A stretch of 17,587 nucleotides of DNA from Prevotella sp. UBA3757 (GCA_002371715.1 DFGF01000168.1:2589-20175), one strand, 5' to 3'; shown: positions 1-5,450, counted from the stretch's first letter. A program made the numbers and translations. Notes: generated by a model not told the origin, from the sequence alone.

Positions 1-1
1 A

Positions 2-103
2 CATTTACGAGACAATGAGCAGAAGCAGAAAGCGAATGCCAGTCAGGGTAAGTGGCAGTTCTATAATAACGTGCGATTATGCACAAAATTCCCCTTGTAT
101 TAA
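2..103 (+). CDS. possible C-terminal end of an unidentified protein (partial)
   Basis: The frame starting at base 2 is open from the window edge to a TAA at 101-103 and reads as 33 residues ending in KFPLY. The first 25 residues are hydrophilic, rich in Gln, Asn and Lys, and look like real coding sequence. The 5' part lies outside the window. It converges on the minus-strand gene that ends at 129. No family is recognised. A second frame (from 15) is also open, but it runs antisense into the next gene and is less convincing. This is a weak call that needs the upstream sequence. Confidence 0.25.
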   Translation, partial: HLRDNEQKQKANASQGKWQFYNNVRLCTKFPLY

Positions 104-128
104 GTATTGTACTAAAGAACATTTATTA

Positions 129-1097
129 TCACCAAATGTTATCATCGTCATATTCTTTGCCATATCCATTATCACCGTAATCGCAATTAGTCCCATTCGT
201 TCTGTCACAACACTTTGCATCCTCAAGTTCTTCAATTAAATGCCTTTCCTCCTCAGATTCTCTCCAAAGTTTATTAGCAATTTCCTTTCTTGCCTTGTTA
301 TTAAGTACTTCTATTTCCTCAGGAGTGGGCTCTAATAAAGAATCCATATTGGTTTGTATTTCAAAAGGGGAAAGATTATTAGAGATATACAAATTGTGGA
401 GTGTAGTCTTGCCTAGTTCTTGACGATTCACTCTTATATGACGACAGAAAAGGCTCAAATCGGGATTCCATAGATTATTCTCCTCAAAATCATAATGTGG
501 AATAAGGTCGTTTAATTTATCCCAATAGAAAGCATTATCTGGGAAAACGAAGAAATCTGTTTGACCTTCGTTTCTCAAACTTTTTTCTTCAGCTTTTGTT
601 ACGTCATCAATATCTAAGTACTCATCAATATATTTATCTATATCATCTTCCGTAGCTTGAGTTGCAGGAAAAATAAGACATTTATTACCATCTATAATAC
701 GATGTCTGAAATCGAAAATGTCCTGGGGTGGTTTATAATAAGCAAACAAACACTCAGGAATACGTTTTTTAAATAAATTGGACTTCAAAAAAGACCGCGT
801 TTCACCATTTTGCATACTAACTCTCGCAAAATGGAATTCGTCTAAATCCGGTTCCCAATATTTCCTATTCCTTGCCATATCAAGAAATTGTTCCATCATT
901 TCATTTGAATAAGGAAATACGAACATCATCGTATCATCTGTCTTATTTTGAGCATATTGGTATTCAACTCTGCCAAAAGTCTTTAGAACATATGAGAAAC
1001 TTGGGGATTTTACTACAGGGTTTGCCCAAACTTGAATTACATGGCCACCCGGTGTAAAAGTACCCTCTTGGATTTTTATAATAATAATCTTGTGCAT
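129..1097 (-). CDS. hypothetical protein with internal duplication
   Basis: This encodes 322 residues of no recognised family. There is no signal peptide or membrane segment, so it is probably cytoplasmic. Two segments resemble each other: residues 58-94 (FVFP, then W-x-PDL, then F-x-FARV) and residues 182-223 (FVFP, then W-N-PDL, then F-CRHIRV). A weaker third echo begins at CLIFP near residue 140. This suggests a repeated alpha/beta unit. The C-terminus (from about 285) is strongly acidic and ends in DDDNIW. Codons are AT-rich compared with the genes after 3850, which fits acquired DNA. It stands alone: the next minus-strand gene upstream is 232 bp away, and a TATCTTTGC box lies about 120 bp upstream of the ATG. 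The neighbouring abi gene makes an accessory or defence role thinkable, but nothing in the protein shows it. Confidence 0.75.
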   Translation of the reverse strand: MHKIIIIKIQEGTFTPGGHVIQVWANPVVKSPSFSYVLKTFGRVEYQYAQNKTDDTMMFVFPYSNEMMEQFLDMARNRKYWEPDLDEFHFARVSMQNGETRSFLKSNLFKKRIPECLFAYYKPPQDIFDFRHRIIDGNKCLIFPATQATEDDIDKYIDEYLDIDDVTKAEEKSLRNEGQTDFFVFPDNAFYWDKLNDLIPHYDFEENNLWNPDLSLFCRHIRVNRQELGKTTLHNLYISNNLSPFEIQTNMDSLLEPTPEEIEVLNNKARKEIANKLWRESEEERHLIEELEDAKCCDRTNGTNCDYGDNGYGKEYDDDNIW

Positions 1098-1216
1098 AAT
1101 TTATATATAAGTCCACTTGAAAATGTGGCATTTATTTGATTCGACATTGACTTCTGTCTGGCTTTGTATTCCAGCGTTGGTCGATAACTCCTCGAACTGG
1201 CGTCGGTGATGCTGAT

Positions 1217-1225
1217 GCAAAGATA
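1217..1225 (-). promoter_or_regulatory. candidate -7 promoter element for the 129-1097 gene
   Basis: On the minus strand this reads TATCTTTGC, matching the Bacteroidota TAnnTTTG -7 box. No TTTG lies at the usual 19-21 bp upstream, so only one of the two elements is present. It would give a leader of about 115 nt. This is the only such box seen in the 232-bp gap between the two minus-strand genes. Confidence 0.35.
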
Positions 1226-1329
1226 CTCAAAAAGTCTCAAACTGCGTTCGGATTTCCTCGAAAATTTCAAAAATGTGATGATTTTCGTTGATTATTTCAC
1301 AAATTTTTGCTCAAAACCCGATAAAAGTG

Positions 1330-2181
1330 TTAATATGACCGTCCCTTCCGCTCTTCGTCGTTCATATCGTCAATGTCATCATAGTTTCTTCGCTTGCGTG
1401 GGTTGTTGTCACCGTTAGATGATGAAACCAATGTGGAATTGGCATAGAGTTTCATGTAGCTGAAGATAGTTTTTTCTATGAGGGAAAGAGCTGTGGCGCG
1501 TCTGTTGGCGGATGAGAACTCTCTGCGGATATAACCTTCTATACGGGGCTTATGATATTTGGCGATGACTTCTTCCTTCGTCAAGTCACCATTTTTGAAA
1601 GCCATGAAATCCTCGTTGCTCATCTTCTCGCTATATTCCTTGGAGCCACCTGTAAACTTCATGGCGATGTGGCACTGTCCTTGCTTGTCTTTATAGATGC
1701 GTGTAGCATCTACATTGATGAAAGAGGGTAGGACATAACGCTCTGGGTAAGCCTTGCGTTTCAAGTCCCGATTTTCCTTGCGTAGATTCTCGTTGATGGA
1801 TGCACTCTTTTCATTGTTGTGACGCAACTGGGTATTTTCTTCCCTTAAAGCCGATATGGTCTTTTGATCCTGCTCACGTTGCTGCTTTCTGCGTTCAATA
1901 TCAACCTGAAGCTGAGTGACCTTTTCGGTCAAGTGCTCCATCTGTTGCTGTAGCTCTATGTTCATCGGGTCAGCCTTAAGATCCTCTATGAGTTGGTTTA
2001 TCTTTTCATAGAAAGCATTCTTGGCCAAATATTTTGGTGAAAAAGTGCATGATATAATATAAAAAGATGTAAACGATGTTTCTATTTCAGAAAGGACAAG
2101 CAACAGACAACTGCCACACGGTGGTGTTTCTGCATAAGCAAGTAACTTATGCGGAAACCTGCCGTGGCTTTCTATTGCCAC
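1330..2181 (-). CDS. coiled-coil protein, probably 5'-truncated; possibly the tail of a mobilization protein
   Basis: The frame is open from a GTG at 2181 (overlapping the end of abi by 10 bp) to a TAA at 1330, 283 residues. The first ~53 residues are encoded by a hairpin and by a 100-bp repeat that is non-coding in its second copy at 3172, so they are unlikely to be native. Convincing coding sequence starts at about 2023. It is a long Glu/Gln/Lys coiled coil (through RENRDLKRKAYPERY), a globular part (VLPSFINVDATRIYKDKQG onward), and a charged tail ending RKGRSY. The first ATG inside the convincing part is at 1965, which would give 211 residues. A coiled coil with a charged tail is common at the C-terminus of Bacteroidota mobilization proteins, but no relaxase motif is present, so that reading is inference. 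It may be a pseudogene remnant joined to the repeat. Confidence 0.5.
   Translation of the reverse strand: MAIESHGRFPHKLLAYAETPPCGSCLLLVLSEIETSFTSFYIISCTFSPKYLAKNAFYEKINQLIEDLKADPMNIELQQQMEHLTEKVTQLQVDIERRKQQREQDQKTISALREENTQLRHNNEKSASINENLRKENRDLKRKAYPERYVLPSFINVDATRIYKDKQGQCHIAMKFTGGSKEYSEKMSNEDFMAFKNGDLTKEEVIAKYHKPRIEGYIRREFSSANRRATALSLIEKTIFSYMKLYANSTLVSSSNGDNNPRKRRNYDDIDDMNDEERKGRSY
2024..2126. repeat. ~100-bp direct repeat, copy 1
   Basis: This copy matches 3172-3279 with a few substitutions, one single-base indel and a 3-base indel near the right end. The best-conserved part is 2070-2120, with only one mismatch. It contains a small hairpin (TTTCT-atttc-AGAAA). On its left, copy 1 runs straight into the coiled-coil coding sequence. 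On its right it abuts the hairpin downstream of abi. The two copies therefore flank the abi gene. Confidence 0.8.
2127..2157 (-). terminator. hairpin downstream of abi, possible terminator
   Basis: An inverted repeat starts 15 bp after the abi stop codon. A perfect 7-bp stem (GCATAAG/CTTATGC, 7-nt loop) is extended by TTTC/GAAA after one mismatch. There is no U-run, so it is either a weak or Rho-assisted terminator or an RNA 3'-end stabiliser. Confidence 0.4.
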
Positions 2182-3065
2182 AGCGGTTCATTCTCGTACC
2201 CTCGTGGGAAGCCCATTGCTGCGGGATCAACGACGGGATACTTCTTGAGCAGAGCCTTGATGTCCTTTGTGAAAGTGTTAGACGGATTGATGCTGTTGAG
2301 CCAGTAGGCGATGTAGCAGAGGTGAGGATAGAGTTTGTCGCGGTTAACCTGCTGGTTGGAAATCCACGGATGGGGAAGATGACTGGGAAGGTTTGGCTTG
2401 ACCACGATGTTTGTGTTCCAAAGGCGGGCATGGTGGGCGCAGATGTTACGTACAACAGTAATACACCGCAGCCAGTTGCGCATATACTCAAACTTGGGAA
2501 TGCCAAAACTGCGGCTGACGGCCTTCTTTGCTGCACTGTCGTTCATGTTGGCGTAAAGCTTGGAAAGCGTTCCGAAAGATGCTACCTCCAATGTCTTCCA
2601 GACAGGCGGCATGGAAGGGGTGTCATATTTCTGGAAATGCTCCAAGATGAACTCGTCTTCAGAACGATTCAGTTCTTCCTGCAGGCTGTTGATATTGTTC
2701 TGATGCATGGTCGTGCTGTCTGCCAAAGTCGAGTCCATAAACCAAAAGGCACCATGACGCTCAGAGAATATACGGATGAGACGAGCACGTACAGTAACCT
2801 CGATGCTTTGGATGGCGGCAAAGATGAGCAAGCGCAACTCTTCATCAAAGTGATAGAGACTGACTATCTGGTTAAAATGGGAGTTTGGCTTAAATATATG
2901 ACTTTGCTTGTCTGCCTCCATCAGTCGCCAATAGCCTGCCAAGCGGAAGTAGCTGATGGTGTCAAGAACAGAGACTGCTTCTGTCTCATTGTCGATTACA
3001 AGTCCTCGCTGCTTCAGAATATCTATCTGCTGCTGGAGAGTGAGGAGCTGCTTGGTGTATCTCAT
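2172..3065 (-). CDS. Abi_2 family (AbiD/AbiF-like) HEPN abortive-infection protein
   Basis: This encodes 297 residues spanning the whole Abi_2 family pattern. The N-terminus has LLTLQQQIDILKQRGL, then ISYFRLAGYW (37-46), F at 64, LYHFDEELR (70-78) and the SIEVTVRARL helix (87-96). The C-terminal half carries R206-N-I-C-A-H211, an R-x4-H HEPN ribonuclease motif, followed by HARLWN. Family knowledge: Abi_2 proteins stop phage spread by arresting the infected cell, and AbiF members have been reported to work with a conserved non-coding RNA as a toxin/RNA-antitoxin pair and to be related to the ancestry of Cas13. Here the gene has its own promoter (3146-3177) and a hairpin/U6-terminated leader ending 12 nt before the ATG. 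The start at 3065 gives the full family N-terminus. The exact subfamily (AbiD or AbiF) is not settled from sequence alone. Confidence 0.93.
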   Translation of the reverse strand: MRYTKQLLTLQQQIDILKQRGLVIDNETEAVSVLDTISYFRLAGYWRLMEADKQSHIFKPNSHFNQIVSLYHFDEELRLLIFAAIQSIEVTVRARLIRIFSERHGAFWFMDSTLADSTTMHQNNINSLQEELNRSEDEFILEHFQKYDTPSMPPVWKTLEVASFGTLSKLYANMNDSAAKKAVSRSFGIPKFEYMRNWLRCITVVRNICAHHARLWNTNIVVKPNLPSHLPHPWISNQQVNRDKLYPHLCYIAYWLNSINPSNTFTKDIKALLKKYPVVDPAAMGFPRGYENEPLWQ

Positions 3066-3077
3066 AAACGTATAAAC

Positions 3078-3143
3078 AAAAAATGGCCCGCCCTGGTACG
3101 CTACATTCCTTGCGGACGAGAAGCGGCGGCGGGATCTATTAGG
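3078..3143 (-). ncRNA. candidate structured leader RNA / RNA antitoxin upstream of abi
   Basis: Downstream of the abi promoter the minus strand would produce about 65 nt that folds into a GC-rich hairpin followed by U6. The outer stem is CCCGCC (3133-3128) with GGCGGG (3092-3087). The middle stem is CGCU (3125-3122) with AGCG (3102-3099). The inner stem is UCC/GGA closed by a GCAA tetraloop (3113-3110), a GNRA type. Then come CCA and six U residues at 3083-3078. The abi ATG is 12 nt further on. Hairpin plus U-run is the form of an intrinsic terminator, so most transcripts could stop here as a small RNA and abi would be read by leak-through, as in type III toxin-antitoxin loci. The function is inferred; the fold was found by eye. 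Confidence 0.5.
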
Positions 3144-3145
3144 TG

Positions 3146-3177
3146 CAAAGGTACGCCTTTTGTTTCAATCCGCCAAA
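3146..3177 (-). promoter_or_regulatory. promoter of the leader RNA and abi
   Basis: On the minus strand, TTTG (3177-3174), exactly 20 bp, then TACCTTTG (3153-3146), followed by C. This is an exact match to the Bacteroidota -33/-7 promoter. Transcription should begin near 3142. The -33 TTTG sits at the left edge of the direct repeat copy 2; the -7 box lies outside it. Confidence 0.78.
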
Positions 3178-3279
3178 TATTTTGCCGAAAAAGTGCGTGA
3201 TATAATATAAAATAGGTGTAAACGATGTTTCTATTTCAGAAAGGACAAGCAACAGACAACCGCCACACGGTAGTAGTGT
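3172..3279. repeat. ~100-bp direct repeat, copy 2
   Basis: This is the second copy of the repeat at 2024-2126, here lying directly upstream of the abi promoter. Similarity starts at GCCAAATATTTTG and fades after CCACACGGT. It includes the same TTTCT/AGAAA hairpin and an A-rich stretch with caa/aca repeats, either of which could be a regulator site. To the right it is followed by a small inverted repeat (GTTC-agaaat-GAAC). Confidence 0.8.
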
Positions 3280-3342
3280 TCAGAAATGAACGGAGAAAAG
3301 ATAGAGACAAACAAACGACCCAAAATAGGATTCTAAAAAACG

Positions 3343-3635
3343 ACCCCCTATGATCTGAGGTTCAGGCTGTAACCCTGCTTGGCCACCGATGCCGCCACGC
3401 TTCCAGCGCAGCTTCTTGAAGCGGAATAGTGCCATTCTTCAAAGCGAATTAGTCCCCTTATAGTGGGAATGCCAGCGTGTCGCGCCGTTCCAGCTCCGTC
3501 AGGGCAAGAAGCGCGCCCGGCTCCGACGAGCTTGCGCCTATAGGCAAAACGTCTTGCGCCTATAGGCAAAATGTCTTGCGCCTATAGGCAAAAAATCTTC
3601 CGGTGTAGGCAAAATCAGCCGCAATCATAGGGGGT
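3343..3635. repeat. segment bounded by a 12-bp perfect inverted repeat
   Basis: ACCCCCTATGAT at 3343-3354 is the exact reverse complement of ATCATAGGGGGT at 3624-3635. The 293-bp interval is GC-rich and carries the 22-bp repeats. No flanking target-site duplication is evident, so a MITE-like element is only one possible reading. The same CATAGGGGG word recurs to the right. Confidence 0.4.
3531..3618. repeat. 22-bp iteron-like tandem repeats
   Basis: Four units start at 3531, 3553, 3575 and 3597. The first three are CTTGCGCCTATAGGCAAAA plus three variable bases; the fourth is degenerate (CTTCCGGTGTAGGCAAAA). Each intact unit holds the 10-bp palindrome GCCTATAGGC, so the centres lie two helical turns apart on one DNA face. 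That layout suits a dimeric binding protein such as a replication initiator or a repressor. No such gene lies next to it in this window. Confidence 0.8.
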
Positions 3636-3658
3636 ACATAGGGGGAACATAGGGGGAT
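3626..3658. repeat. 11-bp tandem repeats (CATAGGGGGnn x3)
   Basis: Three head-to-tail units, CATAGGGGGTA, CATAGGGGGAA and CATAGGGGGAT, immediately follow the 22-bp repeats. Related words recur at 3714-3730 and, inverted, at 3343-3354. Confidence 0.75.
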
Positions 3659-3664
3659 AAATGG

Positions 3665-3728
3665 CCTATCTACCTATGATTAATTCATTGATATACAGTG
3701 GTTTATTTGAAATCATAGTGGGGATAGG
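3665..3728. repeat. imperfect inverted repeat, ~18-nt arms
   Basis: CCTATCTACCTATGATT (3665-3681) pairs with AATCATAGTGGGGATAGG (3711-3728). Six and eight bases pair at the two ends of the stem, with a mismatched centre. The spacer is 29 bp and AT-rich. It might form a cruciform or hairpin downstream of rsmD, but it lacks the form of a classic intrinsic terminator. Confidence 0.45.
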
Positions 3729-3850
3729 GGGATAACTTCACTTTTGTTGTATTCTACGAGGTAGGACTCGTCGGGCTGCTTACCCTCTTGGGGTGCCGTG
3801 ACCTGATGTCCTGCATCGTTATTCTTAGTGGCATAAAAGTAATTATTTTG
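3713..3850 (-). pseudogene. coding-like 45-codon remnant in frame after rsmD
   Basis: Directly after the rsmD TAA the same frame stays open for 45 codons to a TGA at 3713. Its composition looks like protein, for example DAGHQVTAPQEGK and PDESYLVEYNK. It has no ATG, GTG or TTG start in frame. It may be the C-terminal scrap of a gene lost at the accessory/housekeeping junction, or a readthrough extension of RsmD; the former is more likely. No family is recognised. Confidence 0.3.
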
Positions 3851-4405
3851 TTAAAAATCCTGGAACAAGGTGAAGTTGACACTGCCGTACTGGCGGTGCT
3901 CCCTGAAATGGGGATGCTGACTGAAGTCGTGGTCTTTGCCATGCTCCAGCACGAAGATGCCGCCGTCCTTCAGCAGTCCGCGCTCCATGATGATGTCGGG
4001 CAGTGAGGCCAGTTCCTTGAGTGCGTAGGGCGGGTCGGCAAATATCAGGTCGTACTGCTGGCGGCATGACTTCAGAAATCTGAACACGTCGCCACGAATA
4101 CATTGAACGTTAGACGTTGAACGGTCTTGGTGATTCTCCAGTTTTGCGATACATTCTCGGATAAAACGGTGGTGGTCGCGGTCCAGCTCTACGCTGACCA
4201 CCTGCCTGCAACCGCGCGAGAGCAGTTCCAGCGAGATGCTGCCCGTGCCCGAAAAAAGGTCGAGGGCCGTGGCGCCCTCAAAGTCAACATACTGCACCAG
4301 CACGTTGAAAATGTTCTCCTTGGCAAAGTCCGTCGTCGGCCGTGCCTTGAACGTGCGCGGTATGTCGAAGCGGCGCCCCTTGTATTTTCCTGTTATAATC
4401 CGCAT
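3851..4405 (-). CDS. rsmD: 16S rRNA (guanine(966)-N(2))-methyltransferase RsmD
   Basis: This 184-residue enzyme of the RsmD family transfers a methyl group from S-adenosylmethionine to N2 of G966 in helix 31 of 16S rRNA, acting on assembling 30S particles. It starts MRIITGKYKGRR, the usual family opening, and has RPTTDFAKENIFN (22-34). The SAM-binding motif I is LDLFSGTGSISLE (48-60), the acidic loop of motif II is VELD (72-75), and the catalytic motif IV is DPPY (124-127). Length is normal for the family. It is the last gene of a minus-strand operon with DUF3822, 56 bp downstream of that stop. The spacer is a 7-bp tandem repeat array rather than a normal leader. The region beyond its stop is the scar-like segment. 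Confidence 0.96.
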   Translation of the reverse strand: MRIITGKYKGRRFDIPRTFKARPTTDFAKENIFNVLVQYVDFEGATALDLFSGTGSISLELLSRGCRQVVSVELDRDHHRFIRECIAKLENHQDRSTSNVQCIRGDVFRFLKSCRQQYDLIFADPPYALKELASLPDIIMERGLLKDGGIFVLEHGKDHDFSQHPHFREHRQYGSVNFTLFQDF

Positions 4406-4410
4406 TTCTC

Positions 4411-4459
4411 TTACTTCTTACTTCTTACATCTTCCATCATCCATCTTCCATCATCCATC
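4411..4459. repeat. 7-bp tandem repeat array in the rsmD leader
   Basis: Seven consecutive heptamers: TTACTTC, TTACTTC, TTACATC, TTCCATC, ATCCATC, TTCCATC, ATCCATC. They fill nearly the whole gap between the DUF3822 stop and the rsmD ATG. On the mRNA strand the array is purine-rich (GATGGAA-like). Copy-number change would alter spacing and leader length but no reading frame. Confidence 0.85.
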
Positions 4460-4461
4460 TC

Positions 4462-5268
4462 TCACCTTCCTTTGACAAACAGCGTCATCAGGTCGTAGGG
4501 CATGCCGGCAATCTGCGTGACGGGTGCACGGTTGAACTCGCCGGTCGGGTTGATGTAGAACACGCGTTTCACAAACTTCTTGGCTTCGCCCATCAGCGCT
4601 TCCTCGTCGGGCAGTGTCCCTACCAGGTGCAGTTCGTCGTGGTCAGGCTCCAGTCCTAACTGTTTCCAGGCCGCCAGCAGAAAGTAGAGCGCATTGTTGC
4701 TGTTGTTGACGGCATACGTGTTGCAGAACCTGAAGCGGTTCTTGCCGAAGCTGAACACCTCCAGGCGGTGGTCATGGAAATAGCCGTACAATTTCTGGTG
4801 GATGCCGGTATAACTGCGCTGGTGCATGTGTCGCCAGACAGGTGCCATAGCCGCAATCACGGTAGGGTGGGCCAGGTGGTCGTTAATGACGGTCAGCAAA
4901 TCCCTGCCGATGCTGAAGAGTGCTACACAGTTCAGGTCGGGCAGTATGGTCGACATGACCGAATGGTGCTCCCGGAGTGTGAAGGCATGGTGGTACAGGG
5001 CCTCCTGTTCCTCCTTGTGGAAGAGGTCGCTGGGTACCATCAGTACCGGCGAGTCAACCATTACCAGCGTGCGCTGATACTGTTCACGCAACAAATTGCT
5101 CGTTTGCAGGGCTTGCCGCAGGTTGGCAGCCATGGTGATGCTGCTGGTGATGGGAAAGTGTTCGAAGTCAACCTGACCCTGGTTGTCTGTTGTGCTGAAC
5201 ATGAGGCTACCTTGCCCTACTCTCACCACCAGCCGTCGCAGTGTATTGCTCAGTTCGTTCATTGCCAT
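4462..5268 (-). CDS. DUF3822 family protein
   Basis: This 268-residue protein fits the Bacteroidota DUF3822 family, which commonly sits beside rsmD. The biochemical function is unknown. The N-terminal half alternates beta strands in the manner of actin/RNase H-like folds (LVVRVGQGSLMFSTTDNQG at 13-31, RTLVMVDSPVLMVPSDLF at 66-83). The second half repeats the pattern (KLYGYFHDHRLEVFSFGKN, then ELHLVGTLPDEEALMG). No catalytic motif is evident, and there is no signal peptide or membrane segment. The ATG at 5268 was chosen; an ATG at 5262 (MNEL) is equally possible. It begins 7 bp after a possible 29-residue peptide and shares the promoter at 5374-5405. Assignment rests on recalled family pattern and neighbourhood. 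Confidence 0.82.
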   Translation of the reverse strand: MAMNELSNTLRRLVVRVGQGSLMFSTTDNQGQVDFEHFPITSSITMAANLRQALQTSNLLREQYQRTLVMVDSPVLMVPSDLFHKEEQEALYHHAFTLREHHSVMSTILPDLNCVALFSIGRDLLTVINDHLAHPTVIAAMAPVWRHMHQRSYTGIHQKLYGYFHDHRLEVFSFGKNRFRFCNTYAVNNSNNALYFLLAAWKQLGLEPDHDELHLVGTLPDEEALMGEAKKFVKRVFYINPTGEFNRAPVTQIAGMPYDLMTLFVKGR

Positions 5269-5275
5269 ACCTTAT

Positions 5276-5365
5276 TTATATTCCTAATATGCTCAGCACG
5301 CACAGTACGCCCAGTGTCAGCGCAGCCAGTGCCAGCAGATAGTTTGTTGTCCGTATTCTGTCCAT
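5276..5365 (-). CDS. possible 29-residue single-span membrane peptide
   Basis: An ATG at 5365 opens a 29-codon frame. It has a charged start (MDRIRTTN) followed by an unbroken hydrophobic stretch (YLLALAALTLGVLCVLSIL) long enough to span the membrane, then GI and TAA. It ends 7 bp before the DUF3822 start, as in an operon. The promoter at 5374-5405 would start transcription about 5 nt before the ATG, so translation would have to be nearly leaderless. No known family. The strong hydrophobic pattern argues for a real gene; the missing ribosome-binding leader argues against. Confidence 0.45.
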   Translation of the reverse strand: MDRIRTTNYLLALAALTLGVLCVLSILGI

Positions 5366-5373
5366 TTCGTTTG

Positions 5374-5405
5374 CAAAGGTAGTAAATAAAAGGCAAACAA
5401 CCAAA
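5374..5405 (-). promoter_or_regulatory. promoter of the DUF3822-rsmD operon
   Basis: On the minus strand, TTTG (5405-5402), 20 bp, then TACCTTTG (5381-5374). This is an exact Bacteroidota promoter. The predicted start near 5370 gives a ~100-nt leader for DUF3822, or ~5 nt for the 29-residue frame. Confidence 0.78.
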
Positions 5406-5418
5406 AAATGCTGTATCT

Positions 5419-5450
5419 TTTGGCCGGCTCATTTTTTTTCCGTACTTTTG
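5419..5450 (+). promoter_or_regulatory. promoter of the helicase-PPTase operon
   Basis: TTTG (5419-5422), 20 bp, then TACTTTTG (5443-5450), an exact -33/-7 match. Its -33 lies 13 bp from that of the divergent promoter. It places transcription start near 5454, so the ATG at 5459 is the first usable start and the upstream ATG at 5408 is excluded. Confidence 0.78.

Larger units (their letters stand above)
3280..3850. other. non-coding, repeat-rich gap between the abi locus and rsmD
   Basis: There is no convincing gene here. The block 3355-3530 is GC-rich without a good reading frame; a 73-codon minus-strand frame at 3348-3569 crosses the tandem repeats and does not look like a protein. The rest holds 22-bp and 11-bp tandem repeats, two sets of inverted repeats, and a 45-codon coding-like remnant next to rsmD, listed separately. 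The mixture suggests the remains of a mobile element or a replication/regulatory site between accessory and housekeeping DNA. Confidence 0.5.

Noticed and set aside
2076..3200. 374-codon plus-strand frame opposite abi
   Set aside because: It is antisense to a clear Abi_2 protein, runs through the direct repeat and the leader, and has no recognisable domain.
3348..3569. 73-codon minus-strand frame in the repeat region
   Set aside because: It is translated partly from the 22-bp repeats and otherwise from GC-rich sequence with no protein-like pattern.
3343..3635. Complete insertion sequence
   Set aside because: The interval has inverted ends but no transposase frame and no visible target duplication; kept only as a repeat-bounded segment.
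3531..3658. CRISPR array
   Set aside because: The units are directly contiguous with no unique spacers, and no cas genes are present.
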